Assembly: GCA_016213775.1 (NCBI GenBank)
Contig: JACQZR010000118.1
Coordinates: 1-40,677, forward strand
Source of the DNA: Acidobacteriota bacterium
GTDB taxonomy: Bacteria; Acidobacteriota; Terriglobia; Bryobacterales; Bryobacteraceae
Direction of reading: 5' to 3'
Length of the DNA stretch: 40,677 bases
Part shown: positions 9,278-21,439 of the stretch, piece by piece
Numbering within the stretch: the first letter of the stretch is position 1
How the letters are laid out: each line of letters opens with the position of its first letter
The notes under the pieces: generated by a model
What the model was told of the DNA's origin: nothing
Databases searched by the model: none
The model's input: only the letters and a program-made list of their open reading frames with translations
Position numbers and translations under genes: made by a program

Positions 9278-9332
9278 CCATAGTCACTTGTGCCTTTTTT
9301 TCTTTCACTAGAGTGTCGCATGGAATCGTGAG

Positions 9333-9608
9333 GGTGTTCAGAAGTGTTCACTTTTGTGCTGCCGGTTCCCGGAGACACAAACTGTCGGGTTGTGTCGGAT
9401 TCTGTTGCGCCTGTCCGGATTGGCTTTGTTCCTGACGGGGGGCGATCTTTGCGAAAGGTGTTCAGAAGTGTTCAGTTTTGTACTGCCGGGTTCCGGAGAC
9501 ACAAACTGTCGGGTTGTGTCGGATTCTGTTGCGGGGGCCGGATTGGCTTTGTTCCTGACGGGGGCGGTCTGGGCGAAAAGGTGTTCAGAAGTGTTCAGTT
9601 TTGTCCCG
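9333..9608 (+). repeat. Tandem repeat, about 2.2 copies of a 123-124 bp unit
   Basis: Copies start at 9333, 9457 and 9580; the third stops matching after about 28 bp. Each begins GGTGTTCAGAAGTGTTCA, itself a direct repeat of GTGTTCA separated by GAA. Each full copy then carries GGAGACACAAACTGTCGGG, TTGTGTCGGATTCTGTTGCG and GGATTGGCTTTGTTCCTGACGGGGG. Copies differ by scattered substitutions and single-base indels, so the unit length is not a multiple of three (124 and 123) and coding is unlikely. Function unknown. Confidence 0.85.
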
Positions 9609-10400
9609 AAGCGCCCGATGGCGTCGGCACGGCGGGATTACCGCGATGACGAGGCGCGGCGGGTTCGGATTTCAAATAACTGGGGATGCCTCCGAGAAGC
9701 CCCTGATTCCATAATAGCAAAGCGATCCAAGGCGTGATGGGTTAAAGTGTTGATTTCACAGGTGAAATGCGGTTGTGACCGAGTTTGCGCGGCTACTTTA
9801 TTCGCTTCCACATCTCGTCTATCTCATTTTCTTGAAAGGGGTTGAGCAGACAATGCAGGTGGACACTCAGTTTGGCAGTACGCCGGCAAGAGCGCGATAG
9901 CGGAGTCGGAGGTGTTCGAATCTCGCTCGACTCCCCGAGAGCGACATTGCAGGAAACAGAAACCCCTCGGTCGCGTGGGCGAATTGTTCAATGCGATTTC
10001 CTGCTTCTGCACAGGCCAACCGGTTCTCTGTTTCCGTGGTCGTCTTGGCTGCCCAGAGAGCCTCCTTGGAGCGTGAATTCCAGAACGCGGCGGAAGCTGC
10101 TGGCTTCGAGGACGTTCCGGTGTCTCAAACGAAGGGTTGTCACTGGACGCGGCGCGGAAGAAACGCGCCAGTCCGAGACATCCGAGCTGGTCATTGCCCC
10201 GGCGGCGAAGTCGGAATCGGAATCACTTTTTCACCCACTCCACGGCGCCGGCGCGGATCTCCGTCTGTCGCGAGATGAGGCCGCCGATCTCGATTATAGT
10301 GGCCCATCGATTCTTAGCATACTTGCCGTGTTCCCAGTGCTTCACGGGCCGCATGGGGAGGATGTTCCTGCTTCAGTTGCACTATGGCGAACAGAATGCG
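9609..10400. other. Gene-free stretch
   Basis: About 790 bp between the tandem repeat and the DinB promoter region. Open frames here lack ribosome binding sites, recognisable motifs and a consistent codon pattern. A 7-bp stem (GGAGTCG at 9902-9908 with CGACTCC at 9928-9934, 19-nt loop containing TTCGAA) is the only structure I noticed; it is not followed by a T-run. No tRNA, CRISPR or known RNA is recognised. Confidence 0.5.
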
Positions 10401-10402
10401 AA

Positions 10403-10429
10403 TATAATGCTGATCGTCCTAAGAAGGAG
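10403..10429 (+). promoter_or_regulatory. -10 element and RBS for the DinB gene
   Basis: A perfect TATAAT at 10403-10408 is followed by AAGGAG at 10424-10429, 7 bp before the ATG at 10437. A TTGCAC at 10377-10382 would be a -35 only with a long 20-bp spacer, so the -35 assignment is weak. Confidence 0.5.
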
Positions 10430-10436
10430 TTCCCTC

Positions 10437-10916
10437 ATGTCAGTGGTACAATCATGCCTCTCTGAACTCGACTCCACCCGCGAGTTCTTCAACCGTTCTA
10501 CCCGCAACCTTACGGAAGAGCTTTCCGGCTTCGCCCCGGCCGAAGGACTCATGACCGTTTCCCAACAGGTCGCTCACGTCGCCCAAACCATCGATTGGTT
10601 CATCGAAGGAGCATTCCGTCCCGAAGGCTTCCACATGAACTTCGATGAAATGGCCAAGGAAATGTTAGCGTGCACGTCTCTGGCCTCCGCCCGGGCATGG
10701 TTTGAGAAAGCAATCGGATCGGCAAAGGCTACGCTGGCAGAGAAAAGCGATGCCGACATGCTGGCGCCACTGCCGCAGGGCCCGATCATGGGAGGTCTCC
10801 CGCGGATCGCGATCATCGGCGCCATCACCGATCACACCGCCCACCACCGCGGCGCCCTTACGGTCTATGCGAGGCTGAACAAAATCGTGCCGCCGATGCC
10901 GTACATGGAGATGTAG
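10437..10916 (+). CDS. DinB family protein
   Basis: A 159-residue four-helix-bundle protein of the DinB/YfiT superfamily. Helix 1 includes LSELDSTREFFNRSTRNLTE, helix 2 carries a first metal-ligand histidine (QQVAHVAQTIDWFI), and helix 4 the other two (DHTAHHRGALTVYARLN), giving the usual three-histidine site. Family members include thiol-dependent S-transferases and DNA-damage-induced proteins of unknown activity; nothing here tells which. The chosen ATG has AAGGAG 7 bp upstream and a TATAAT 29 bp upstream, while the frame upstream of it has no homology. It is a single-gene unit, convergent with topA. Confidence 0.82.
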   Translation: MSVVQSCLSELDSTREFFNRSTRNLTEELSGFAPAEGLMTVSQQVAHVAQTIDWFIEGAFRPEGFHMNFDEMAKEMLACTSLASARAWFEKAIGSAKATLAEKSDADMLAPLPQGPIMGGLPRIAIIGAITDHTAHHRGALTVYARLNKIVPPMPYMEM

Positions 10917-11034
10917 CGCGGTCAGAGGCGGCGGCAGGCCTTCGTGTCCCCGGAAACCGTCTCCCTAACGGTCGCGGCTCGGAATTGGGGCGCATTCTCC
11001 GAAATCGGTAAGCGCATTCGCTGGCTTTCGCGGT

Positions 11035-13473
<2,439 letters not shown>

Positions 13474-13646
13474 AAATACAGCCGAATGAATAATTTACCT
13501 GTGTGTGATTTCCCAGCGGCGAGTGTCTGACCCCCATGGGTGCCGCTTTGTAGCTGACGGTAAATACTGTGGCAGATCGCAACCGGGGAAGTCAATTCGC
13601 CCCTGTCGGAAGCTTGGATGCCGGGAACCGCCGTTTGGATGCAACC

Positions 13647-15011
13647 CTACTCCATCCGCAAGACTCCACTGGCGTTTCTCTTGGGCACCGCCCCCACCGG
13701 AATCCGCTGGACCACCTTCCGCGTTGCGATGTCCACCACCACGGTCATATCGTCGCCAGCCGCCGCCACGAAGAGGCGCTTACCGTCCGGCGGAATCGTC
13801 AGCCAGTCCGGATGCAGCCCGACCTTCACCACGCCCAGCAGCTTGTAGTCCGGCAGCGAGTACGCCATCACCGAGTCGTAGTATTTGCTGGTGGCCCACA
13901 GCATCTTCTCATCAGGAGTGATCGCCATGCCGTGCGACGGCGAGCCCTGCAATCCCTGGGTCTCTTTGTGTTCGCCGGGAGGATCGGGCAGGGTGATCCG
14001 CCGGACCTCTCTCCGCGTCCGGAAATCCACCAGCGCGAAGCCGTGGAAATCGGAAAGCTGCACGATAATGTCTTTCGTCCCCCCGTCCGGGTGTTTCGTG
14101 AACGCCATCGGCCGGATTCCCGCGTTCAGGGTAAGCGTCCAGGCCAAGGTATGGGTAGCAACGTCGATGACGCTGATGGTGCTGGCCGCAATCGACCCCG
14201 CCACCACATGCTTCCCATCCGGGGTCACGTACACGTTGTGGATCTCGCCTTTCACCGGCACGCTCTTCATATTGGTCAGCGCACGGGTGTCAATCACATC
14301 CACGGCACCCGATCCCTGCCGGATTCCGACATAGACAAATCTGCCGTCATTGCCCACCGCCACGTTATTGGGCCGCCCGCTGAGAGGAATCCGCTTGGAC
14401 ACCGCCAGCGTCTTTGACTCGACGACATCCAGCGTCGTGCGCGCCTCGTTGGTCACATAGATCCGCTCGCCGCCGGGCGCGATTACCACGCCGTGGGGCA
14501 CTTCGATATCGCCGATCCGTCCGACAATCTCATTCGTCGCCGGATCGATCACCGCTATACTGTCCCCGGCCGAGTTCGACTGCAAGACTCGAACCACGGC
14601 GCCGCCCTCGCGCCTTCCCCGCACCCAACCGGCGAGCACCTGCCATTCCGGATCTTCCTGCGACTGCCAGTGTTTGCCGCCGCCGTGGAACCGGTCGCCG
14701 CCGGCCACCTCCGCCAGCGGATGCCGCAGGAACACGCTTTTCAGCGGATGGCCCGGCACCACAAACTGCCGCCAGACGGCGAAGTTTTTGCGCGATTGCT
14801 CCTCGGTCCAGGTGGCCGCGCCCGGAGAAAGCGGCTCCAGCGGCGGACTGCGGTGCGTATGGCAACTGATGCAGCGCGCGTGCCCCGGCCGCTGCTTCAG
14901 AAACACCGGCTGCACGCGATCGCGGAAGTAAGTGAAGTCGAGGCTCTGCGCCACAAGATAAATAGGTCCGATGATCGGAACCAGGAGAAGCTTCGCGGTC
15001 CGGCTGGTCAT
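13647..15011 (-). CDS. Exported YVTN beta-propeller protein with N-terminal c-type haem motif
   Basis: A 454-residue exported protein. A signal segment (TAKLLLVPIIGPIYLVAQS) precedes a small cytochrome-like region with a single haem-attachment motif CISCH at 47-51, preceded by DRVQPVFLKQRPGHA as in planctomycete/acidobacterial cytochrome-C-type domains. From about residue 145 a seven-bladed propeller of YVTN repeats follows, for example SIAVIDPATNEIVGRI, GGERIYVTNEARTTLDVVES, DGRFVYVGI and DGKRLFVAAAGDDMTVVVDI. Such proteins are thought to bind haem covalently in the periplasm and use the propeller for protein or redox-cofactor contact; a substrate is not evident. It lies 27 bp upstream of the ATC-hydrolase-like gene's 3' end in the genome and runs on the same strand, so the latter is transcribed first. 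Confidence 0.82.
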   Translation of the reverse strand: MTSRTAKLLLVPIIGPIYLVAQSLDFTYFRDRVQPVFLKQRPGHARCISCHTHRSPPLEPLSPGAATWTEEQSRKNFAVWRQFVVPGHPLKSVFLRHPLAEVAGGDRFHGGGKHWQSQEDPEWQVLAGWVRGRREGGAVVRVLQSNSAGDSIAVIDPATNEIVGRIGDIEVPHGVVIAPGGERIYVTNEARTTLDVVESKTLAVSKRIPLSGRPNNVAVGNDGRFVYVGIRQGSGAVDVIDTRALTNMKSVPVKGEIHNVYVTPDGKHVVAGSIAASTISVIDVATHTLAWTLTLNAGIRPMAFTKHPDGGTKDIIVQLSDFHGFALVDFRTRREVRRITLPDPPGEHKETQGLQGSPSHGMAITPDEKMLWATSKYYDSVMAYSLPDYKLLGVVKVGLHPDWLTIPPDGKRLFVAAAGDDMTVVVDIATRKVVQRIPVGAVPKRNASGVLRME

Positions 15012-15038
15012 TCCAGAGACGGTATCACAGATCCCTTG

Positions 15039-15653
15039 TCAAGTTTCCATGACGTAGCGAAGGCGGCACGAATCGTCGCCCTGCATCAACGTTTTGCTGC
15101 GGATCAGCTTGAGCCGGGGATTGAGACTTTTGGCGACGGCGTAATCCGGGTAACAGATCATTGCATAGCCGATGTCCGCTGCGCCTTCGTCGCGGAACGC
15201 CTTGGCCCAAAGGCATTTCTTCACGCGGTATTCAAACGCTTCGGGCGTTTGCTCCACGATCTCCGCGTCCAACGCATGCTGGATCAGCGGAGGCGGGTTG
15301 CGCATCTGGGCGGCGAGCATCTCCAGGTCCCGCACCATCGGCGGCCGGCCGGCGGATTTCCGCTGCACCACCGTATCGCCGGCCTCCCGGATCATTCGCA
15401 CGAACCGCTCGCGCCCGATCTGCTCGGCGAGCACCTTCAGCAGCGGGATCAGGTCTTTCTGATAGGCGAAGCGGAACAACTGCTCCCAATTGATGTCGGC
15501 GCGGTCGGTCCAGCTTTTTGGGGACGGGGCCTCCGGAGGGCGTTGCGCGCAAAGGGCGATTCCGGTACAGCCGCTGCATCCGGCTACTGCCGCGGGAAGA
15601 ATGTGGAAGATTGTTCTGCGTGAGACCGATTGTAGGGCCTCGGGTTTTTTCAT
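15039..15653 (-). CDS. L-2-amino-thiazoline-4-carboxylic acid hydrolase-like lipoprotein
   Basis: A 204-residue protein. The C-terminal half carries the conserved signature of the ATC hydrolase family (FRDEGAADIGYAMICYPDYA, then LNPRLKLIRSKTLMQGDDSC). In Pseudomonas the named enzyme opens the thiazoline ring on the route to L-cysteine, but most family members are uncharacterised. The N-terminus SRRTIFHILPAAVAGCSGC has a twin-arginine-like motif and a lipobox (VAGC), so export as a lipoprotein is likely; that is odd for a cytoplasmic-type hydrolase. The start at 15653 was chosen because AGGAGG lies about 10 bp upstream; the frame stays open further upstream but without a better start. The NQO1-like gene is divergent. 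Confidence 0.7.
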   Translation of the reverse strand: MKKPEALQSVSRRTIFHILPAAVAGCSGCTGIALCAQRPPEAPSPKSWTDRADINWEQLFRFAYQKDLIPLLKVLAEQIGRERFVRMIREAGDTVVQRKSAGRPPMVRDLEMLAAQMRNPPPLIQHALDAEIVEQTPEAFEYRVKKCLWAKAFRDEGAADIGYAMICYPDYAVAKSLNPRLKLIRSKTLMQGDDSCRLRYVMET

Positions 15654-15790
15654 CGAGTGCGGCCTCCTATTGCCGCTGCCCCTCGCTCGCTCAGTTATTG
15701 GACACCGTGTCTGGGCGATCGGTTCCCAGGGGGAATACACGTGCCGTACTACGCCATATAAGGATTGCCACATCATCCGAGGGATACACG

Positions 15791-16774
15791 ATGCATGCAC
15801 CTGATGAGAGTAAAGCCCTGCTGGTCCACGCGCACCACGAGCCTCTCAGCTTTTGCTCGGCCTTGTTCCGGCAGACTACCAGGACACTCGCCGAGTTGGG
15901 CTACCACGTCGACGTCTCGGACCTCTACGCGATGGGATGGAACCCGGTGTCCGATCGGCGAAATTTCTCATCGGTCCTGAATTCGTCGTACCTCAAACAA
16001 CAGACTGAAGAACAACACGCCTCCAAAGTCAATGGTTTTGGACCCGACATCGAAGCGGAGATCCGGAAGCTGGAGGTCTGCGATCTGCTGATCTTCAGCT
16101 TTCCCCTCTGGTGGTACGGATTGCCAGCCATCCTGAAGGGATGGGTCGACCGCGTCTTTGCCATGGGACGGGTCTACGGTGGAGGCAGAATGTACGAAAA
16201 CGGCTTGGGGAAAGCCCAAAAGCGCGCCATGGTGATCATGACCACCGGCGGCGGCGCGGCCTCTTTCGGCGGCTATGGAATGAACCTGAGCCTGGAAAGC
16301 GTGCTGAAGCCGATCGAGCACGGCATCTTCTGGTTCAATGGCTTTCTTCCACTAGAGCCGTTTGTAGCCTGGCATCCCGCGCGGATCTCTCAAGAGGAAA
16401 GGCAGACGTGCCTGGCTCAACTGGACGTGAGACTCCAGTGCCTTCACCGGGAGACCCATCGGCAATTCCCGCTGCGAAGGGATTTCGTGGCGAACGGTAC
16501 GGATCAGAAGAAGCGGTTCATGGTAGTGGTTACGCGGAAAGGTCCGCCTGATGAACGCTACTTTGCACGCGTCCGCGACGAGGTCCGCTGCCTGGCTCGG
16601 CTGAAACGCGAGGGCTTCCTCCTGGCGAGCCATGCCGGCCCGCGCGAAACGGAATCCTGGAAAGGCTTCCTCGTATTTCGCGAGGCCAATCTCGATCAGG
16701 TGAAACTGCACCTGTCGGAACTTCCACTGGCTCCGTTCGTGGAATTCGAAATCACCGAACTGGCGCAGGATTGA
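15791..16774 (+). CDS. NAD(P)H:quinone oxidoreductase-like flavoprotein fused to a YciI-like domain
   Basis: A 327-residue protein with two parts. Residues 1 to about 215 form a flavodoxin-like NQO1/KefF-type domain: ALLVHAHHEPLSFCSAL at the start, then LLIFSFPLWWYGLPAILKGW and VDRVFAMGRVYGGG, the typical flavin-contacting segment, then MVIMTTGGG. Such enzymes reduce quinones or other electrophiles with two electrons from NAD(P)H. Residues from about 238 (KKRFMVVVTRKGPP) to the end look like a ferredoxin-fold YciI-related domain (LKREGFLLASHAGPRE, GFLVFREANLDQVK). The start has GAGGG 7 bp upstream; the frame extends upstream without homology. The fusion is unusual in my experience. It is divergent from the ATC-hydrolase-like gene and convergent with the epimerase-like gene. 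Confidence 0.75.
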   Translation: MHAPDESKALLVHAHHEPLSFCSALFRQTTRTLAELGYHVDVSDLYAMGWNPVSDRRNFSSVLNSSYLKQQTEEQHASKVNGFGPDIEAEIRKLEVCDLLIFSFPLWWYGLPAILKGWVDRVFAMGRVYGGGRMYENGLGKAQKRAMVIMTTGGGAASFGGYGMNLSLESVLKPIEHGIFWFNGFLPLEPFVAWHPARISQEERQTCLAQLDVRLQCLHRETHRQFPLRRDFVANGTDQKKRFMVVVTRKGPPDERYFARVRDEVRCLARLKREGFLLASHAGPRETESWKGFLVFREANLDQVKLHLSELPLAPFVEFEITELAQD

Positions 16775-16785
16775 CGCCCCTCACG

Positions 16786-17745
16786 TCATTGATCCGCGAC
16801 CTCGATCGTGATCGTCCAATTCCAACTCTCTCCCGGCGCCAGTTCCACCCGCCCACGGTTGAGTTGAAACGAATTCTGCAACCCCACCCAGGGCTCCGGA
16901 CAGAAGTAGCCCTCATTGATGTTGCCCCAAAGGTTGTACTGCACAAATGGCTGGGCCGGGACGCGGTCCGCCTGATGCGTCATGCGGATGCGCAGCCCTT
17001 GCGGATCCCGCAGGATCAGCTCCGGTGTGGCGGAGTAATCGCCCAGCGAGAGCGCGGGATTGATCCGCACATTGGCCAGTGCAGTAGGGCTCGGGAACGG
17101 CCGCTCGCGGACTTCGCCCGTGGGCAGATTCTGTGCATCCTTCACGATCAGCCTCGACGGCCCAGTCTCGATCGTCATCCTCGCCAGATCGGAAGCTGCT
17201 AACAGCGGCGTGCGGAAGGTAATGTGATTCCCGATGGAAAACGGCATCTTGCCGCCGTTCGCCTTGTCCGCGGTTACCTGATAGTGGAAGGTGAGCTTCC
17301 CGCCGGCGAGCGCATAATCCACCGTCAACTGCCAACCGTAGGGATACATCGCGCGAGTGGCCGGCGTGGCGGCGACGCGCAACTTCGTCCGCGCAGGATC
17401 CGCATTCTCCACCATCCAAGGCATCCGCTGGACAAACCCGTGAGCGGGCATCTCGTGGCGCTTGCCATTCAGCGTGTAGCCGCCCGTTTTGGTCGACCCC
17501 GTTGCCGGCCACAACAGCGGCGCTTTGCCGCGCCAGCCCGCCGTCGCCGAATAATCACAGGCGCGGTAGAGCAACTCGACCCATTGCCCCTTGTGCTTGA
17601 ATTGCAGGCTGCACAACTCGCCGCCGTCAGCGGGCGAAACCTTCGCCACCAGGCTCTCTTCTTTATCCGTGACGCGAATCAACTGGCGGTCCTGCCCCGC
17701 CATCACTCCGCACAAGAGCGCCATCCCCAGAATCCATCCACGCAT
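16786..17745 (-). CDS. Secreted aldose-1-epimerase-like protein
   Basis: A 319-residue protein with a signal peptide (MRGWILGMALLCGVMAGQ). The mature part has the galactose-mutarotase-like beta-sandwich pattern: a substrate-loop segment GKRHEMPAHGFVQRMPWMV with the conserved H-x-G/H-G element, PFSIGNHITFRTPL, QPFVQYNLWGN and CPEPWVGLQNSFQLNRGRVEL near the end, which supplies the E/W residues typical of YeaD/LacX-type epimerases. Family members interconvert alpha and beta anomers of sugars. An exported form would act on extracellular or periplasmic sugars; this is inference. The start at 17745 was chosen for GGGAG about 7 bp upstream and for the signal peptide it gives. It is divergent from dnaG, which starts 68 bp away. 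Confidence 0.75.
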   Translation of the reverse strand: MRGWILGMALLCGVMAGQDRQLIRVTDKEESLVAKVSPADGGELCSLQFKHKGQWVELLYRACDYSATAGWRGKAPLLWPATGSTKTGGYTLNGKRHEMPAHGFVQRMPWMVENADPARTKLRVAATPATRAMYPYGWQLTVDYALAGGKLTFHYQVTADKANGGKMPFSIGNHITFRTPLLAASDLARMTIETGPSRLIVKDAQNLPTGEVRERPFPSPTALANVRINPALSLGDYSATPELILRDPQGLRIRMTHQADRVPAQPFVQYNLWGNINEGYFCPEPWVGLQNSFQLNRGRVELAPGESWNWTITIEVADQ

Positions 17746-17813
17746 GCGTTTCACTCCCAACGGCATTGTACACTTGACTTGAGCCTTCAACCGGCCCTCC
17801 AACCAAGCATTCC

Positions 17814-19592
17814 ATGGATTTCGCCCAGCAGCTCAAATCCCAAATCGACATCGTTGACGTGGTGAGCGAAAAGGTTCGCCTCAAGCGTGTCGGGGCCAGC
17901 CCGCGCTACATGGGGTTGTGCCCGTTCCATACCGAAAAGACCGGATCATTCTCCGTCCACCAGGGCCTGCAGATCTACAAGTGCTTCGGCTGCGGCGTCT
18001 TCGGCGACGTGTTCAAGTTCGTGATGGAGATGGAAAACATCACTTTCTACGAAACGCTCACGCTGCTCGCCGAACGCTACGGCATTCCGATGCCCAAGCG
18101 AACCGACATGGCCGACCGCGACAGCCGCCTGCGCGAGGCCGTCTACCGGATGCACGAGATCGCGCTGGCGCATTTCCGTTCCCTCCTGCTCTCCGCGCAA
18201 GGCGCAGATTCGCGCCAGTACCTTGCCGGCCGGGGCGTCAGCATGGAAATCGCCGAACAGTTCGGACTCGGCCTCTCCGACCGCGGCAACACGCTCACAC
18301 AGAAACTCCAGCGCGAAGGCTTCCCCACCGACGTATTGGAAGACTCCGGCCTCATCATGCGCCGCCAGGAAGGAGGCGGTTTCTTCGACCGTTTCCGCGG
18401 GCGCCTCATGTTCACCATTCACAACGAATCGGGCAAGGTGGTCGGATTCGCCGGCCGCGCCATGGCCAAGGGAGACGAGCCGAAGTACATGAACTCGCCC
18501 GAGACCTGCATCTATAAAAAGAGCCACCTGCTCTACAACCTCCACCGCGCCAAGGATGCCGCGCGCAAGAACGGCCGCTTTGTGCTCGTGGAAGGCTACA
18601 TGGATGTGATCGGGCTCGCCTCAGCCGGCATCCAGGAATCGGTGGCCAGTTGCGGTACCTCGCTCACCTCCGGGCAGGTGAAGCTGATGAAGCGCTTCGC
18701 CGATCAGGTGACTGTCAATTTCGATCCCGATGCCGCCGGCGCGCGAGGCGCGGAGAAATCGCTCCAGGCGCTGCTCGATGAACATGCCCGTGTGCGTGTT
18801 CTGGAACTCGACAAAGATCTCGACCCCGATGAATACATAAAGCAGTTCGGCGTGGAATTGTATCAGCAGCTTCTCCAACGCGCGCCCAATTATTACTTCT
18901 GGCTCGCCGATCAGGCACGCAAGCGCTTCGATCACCGCACCGCCGAGGGCCGCATGCAGGCGTTGCAGTTTCTCCTGCCGGCGATTCAACGGATCCCGGA
19001 TAAAATCGAACGCGCGGGCGTGGCTGGAGACCTTGCGGCCTATCTCGGTGTGGAACGCGGCCTGGTGCTGGAGCAGTTCAAAAAAGCCGCCCTCGACAAA
19101 CGCGAGTACCGTCTCCAGCAACCGGCCGTGGCGGTAAAGAGCGTCGAGCGGATTCTCCTCAGCGCCGCGCTGCTGCATCCGGACCTGCGGGAGGAGTTGA
19201 TGCCGCGCCTCGCCGCTGCCCCCGGAGTGAGCGAATTCCGCTCGTATGCCATATTCCAGGCGATGATCGCGCTTTACGGCAACCTCCCTGCCTTTGCCTA
19301 CTCCGATTTGGATGCCCGGCTGGACGAGAGTGCTCGTGACCTACTGTCCCGGCTGGTTTTTGCCGATGAACAACATGAGGCCGATAATTTGGAGGATGTC
19401 CGCAAGGACGCCATGTCGTGCCTCCAGACGTTGGAAAAGGGAGAACGGGAAGCGCGGATGACGCAGTTGCGGCAGGAGATTGCTGAGGCCCAGCGCCGCG
19501 ATGACCAGCAGCGGGTCATGGAATTGGCTGCGGAACTGGACCGGCTCAAACCAGTGAAACAAATCCGGCGCAACCCTAATGCTAAAATGTGA
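17814..19592 (+). CDS. dnaG: DNA primase
   Basis: A 592-residue primase that makes the RNA primers for replication. The N-terminal zinc finger is [13 protein letters not shown]...YKCFGCG with ligands C36, H39, C57 and C60. The catalytic core includes the [14 protein letters not shown] motif (about residues 190-203), and the Toprim fold has [13 protein letters not shown] (about 257-269) and DPDAAG (about 304-309). The C-terminal helicase-interacting region is helical and ends in a basic tail. Its stop codon overlaps the rpoD start region (ATGTGATG), which is the macromolecular synthesis operon arrangement in which primer synthesis and the housekeeping sigma factor are co-transcribed. No rpsU is present upstream; the divergent epimerase gene takes that place. 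Confidence 0.97.
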   Translation: MDFAQQLKSQIDIVDVVSEKVRLKRVGASPRYMGLCPFHTEKTGSFSVHQGLQIYKCFGCGVFGDVFKFVMEMENITFYETLTLLAERYGIPMPKRTDMADRDSRLREAVYRMHEIALAHFRSLLLSAQGADSRQYLAGRGVSMEIAEQFGLGLSDRGNTLTQKLQREGFPTDVLEDSGLIMRRQEGGGFFDRFRGRLMFTIHNESGKVVGFAGRAMAKGDEPKYMNSPETCIYKKSHLLYNLHRAKDAARKNGRFVLVEGYMDVIGLASAGIQESVASCGTSLTSGQVKLMKRFADQVTVNFDPDAAGARGAEKSLQALLDEHARVRVLELDKDLDPDEYIKQFGVELYQQLLQRAPNYYFWLADQARKRFDHRTAEGRMQALQFLLPAIQRIPDKIERAGVAGDLAAYLGVERGLVLEQFKKAALDKREYRLQQPAVAVKSVERILLSAALLHPDLREELMPRLAAAPGVSEFRSYAIFQAMIALYGNLPAFAYSDLDARLDESARDLLSRLVFADEQHEADNLEDVRKDAMSCLQTLEKGEREARMTQLRQEIAEAQRRDDQQRVMELAAELDRLKPVKQIRRNPNAKM

Positions 19593-21367
19593 TGGTTCAA
19601 ACCCTGGGAAGTGGTTGGGACGATAAGAGCGCGGTGGGGGAGATGGCCCTGACCGCAACGCGCGGGCGCAGGCGTCGAGTGCGATCGTCTGACGGCAATC
19701 CGCCGATATGGGAACTGGAGTCTCAGGGTTCAGAGCCTCGGGGATTAGAGAAGGAGAAGGGTTTCCGCTTGTACGACGAGTCCAACGACCTCCTGCCTGA
19801 CGACATAGGAGGGACTCCCGAAATCGAAGATCTGCTCGCCGAACTCGACACCGCCGTCGAGATGCTGGAAGAGCCGAAGCTGGAGAAGCTCGACGATCAG
19901 GACGATTTCGGCGACCTGGAGCTCGGCTCCGACTTCGGCGACAAAACCAACGATCCTGTCCGCATGTATTTGCGCGAGATGGGCACTGTCCCACTGCTCA
20001 CCCGTGACGGCGAAATCGAATTGGCGAAGCGAATTGAACACGGCCAGCGTCAGGTGAGCAGGGCCTTGTCGCGTTCCACCCTCGTCATCCACACTGTACT
20101 CAGTATGTCGGAGGAGGTGAGCACCAGCGCCGTTTCTGTGCGCGATATCCTCATCCAATCGGACCTGATGGTGAGCGATGAGATCGCCGACGCCCAGACC
20201 GCCGAGCTGCTGAAAACCATCGAGGAAATCGAGAAGCTGCAAAAGAAAGCCCAGCAGACCCGCCAGAAGATGCTCTCCTTTTCCAAGGGCATGAAGCCGA
20301 AGCAGCATCGTACGCTCCGGTGGCAACTCAGCCGCACCATTGTCAGGATCTCTCGCATTATTCGCAGCATTGCTTTCACCAGCTCCGTCTACCGCCAGTT
20401 CGCCGGCCAGCTCCGCCGCCTGGTGGACGAGTTCAAACCGCTGGAACGGGATGTGGCCCGCCTGCAACGGAAGGTTGAGGAAAGCCACAACGACCGCGCC
20501 GCGAAGGAGGTACAACGCGAGCTTCGCTCCGTTCTCCAGCGCCAGTCGCAGTTGGAAGATGAATGCGGCACCACCGCATCTGAACTTCGCCGCACGCTGC
20601 AAATCGTCGAACGCGGAGAAGTGGAAGCCGAAACCGCCAAGAAACAACTCATCGAGGCCAATCTCCGGCTCGTCGTCTCCATCGCCAAGCGCTACACCAA
20701 CCGCGGACTGCAATTCCTCGATCTGATTCAGGAAGGCAACATCGGCCTGATGAAGGCCGTGGATAAATTCGATTACCTTCGCGGCTACAAGTTCTCCACC
20801 TATGCCACGTGGTGGGTCCGCCAGGCCATCACCCGCGCCATTGCCGACCAGGCCCGCACCATCCGCATCCCCGTCCACATGATCGAGACGATCAACAAAC
20901 TGGTGCGCACCCAGCGTCTGCTGCAACAGGAATTAGGGCGCGAACCCACCACCGAGGACTTGTCCCGCCGTCTCGAATTGCCGGTGGGCAAAGTGCGCAA
21001 GGTTTTGCGCATCGCACAGGAGCCCATCTCACTGGAAACCCCCGTGGGCGAGGAAGAAGAATCGCATCTCGGCGACTTCATCGTCGACCGCCGCGTGGTG
21101 TCGCCATCGGAAGCGGTGATCAATCTGAACCTGCGCGAGCAAACCGCAGAGGTTCTCAAAACCCTCAGCCCGCGCGAAGAGAAGATCATCAAAATGCGGT
21201 TTGGTCTTCAGGACGGCAGCGAGCACACTCTCGAGGAAGTGGGCCAGCACTTCGCCGTCACCCGCGAACGCATCCGCCAGATCGAAGCCAAAGCCCTGCG
21301 CAAGCTCCGCCACCCCAGCCGGTCCCACCGTCTGCGCGCCTTCCTGGAAGCCAATCACCAGGAATAA
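19592..21367 (+). CDS. rpoD: RNA polymerase primary sigma factor (sigma-70)
   Basis: A primary sigma factor of 591 residues from ATG 19592, or 592 from GTG 19589. Region 1.2 ([20 protein letters not shown]) lies at about 118-140, preceded by a short acidic segment in place of a full region 1.1. A non-conserved helical insert follows, then region 2 ([20 protein letters not shown] to IRIPVHM, about 352-432), region 3 (about 436-510) and region 4 with the [23 protein letters not shown] (about 545-565). Promoter recognition of the -10 and -35 elements is carried by regions 2.4 and 4.2. The start overlaps the dnaG stop, so translation is probably coupled. Its final 207 bp have a second, partial copy at 24926-25132, and the sequence directly after the stop codon carries a recombinase relic. 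Confidence 0.96.
   Translation: MVQTLGSGWDDKSAVGEMALTATRGRRRRVRSSDGNPPIWELESQGSEPRGLEKEKGFRLYDESNDLLPDDIGGTPEIEDLLAELDTAVEMLEEPKLEKLDDQDDFGDLELGSDFGDKTNDPVRMYLREMGTVPLLTRDGEIELAKRIEHGQRQVSRALSRSTLVIHTVLSMSEEVSTSAVSVRDILIQSDLMVSDEIADAQTAELLKTIEEIEKLQKKAQQTRQKMLSFSKGMKPKQHRTLRWQLSRTIVRISRIIRSIAFTSSVYRQFAGQLRRLVDEFKPLERDVARLQRKVEESHNDRAAKEVQRELRSVLQRQSQLEDECGTTASELRRTLQIVERGEVEAETAKKQLIEANLRLVVSIAKRYTNRGLQFLDLIQEGNIGLMKAVDKFDYLRGYKFSTYATWWVRQAITRAIADQARTIRIPVHMIETINKLVRTQRLLQQELGREPTTEDLSRRLELPVGKVRKVLRIAQEPISLETPVGEEEESHLGDFIVDRRVVSPSEAVINLNLREQTAEVLKTLSPREEKIIKMRFGLQDGSEHTLEEVGQHFAVTRERIRQIEAKALRKLRHPSRSHRLRAFLEANHQE
21242..21366 (+). repeat. Left copy of a 125-bp direct repeat (rpoD 3' end, att-like)
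   Basis: This stretch, from GGCCAGCACTTCGCC to GGAATA in the stop codon, matches 25007-25131 at 124 of 125 positions (mismatch G 21334 / T 25099) with no gaps. Similarity ends at the stop codon. The 81 bp before it (21161-21241) match 24926-25006 at only 66 positions. The offset is exactly 3765 bp throughout. Confidence 0.95.
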
Positions 21368-21439
21368 ATCGGCAGGTGTCCGGTCTGATCCCGGCGGGTG
21401 ACTCCAGTCCGAAAATAAAAAGTCAAACGCGGACTGTAG

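Noticed and set aside
9333-9608. CRISPR array
   Set aside because: The unit is 123-124 bp with nearly the whole unit conserved; there are no variable spacers and no cas genes.
9880-9945. tRNA-like stretch with GGTGTTCGAATCTC
   Set aside because: The T-loop-like TTCGAA is not flanked by a 5-bp complementary stem, and no acceptor, D or anticodon arm can be built. Only a 7-bp GGAGTCG/CGACTCC stem with a 19-nt loop is present.
9991-10278. Coding frame starting MRFPASAQANRF
   Set aside because: No ribosome binding site, no recognised motif, and biased arginine/proline content typical of chance frames in GC-rich DNA.
10917-11034. Rho-independent terminator between the convergent DinB and topA genes
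   Set aside because: GC-rich inverted segments exist but no stable stem followed by a T-run was found on either strand.
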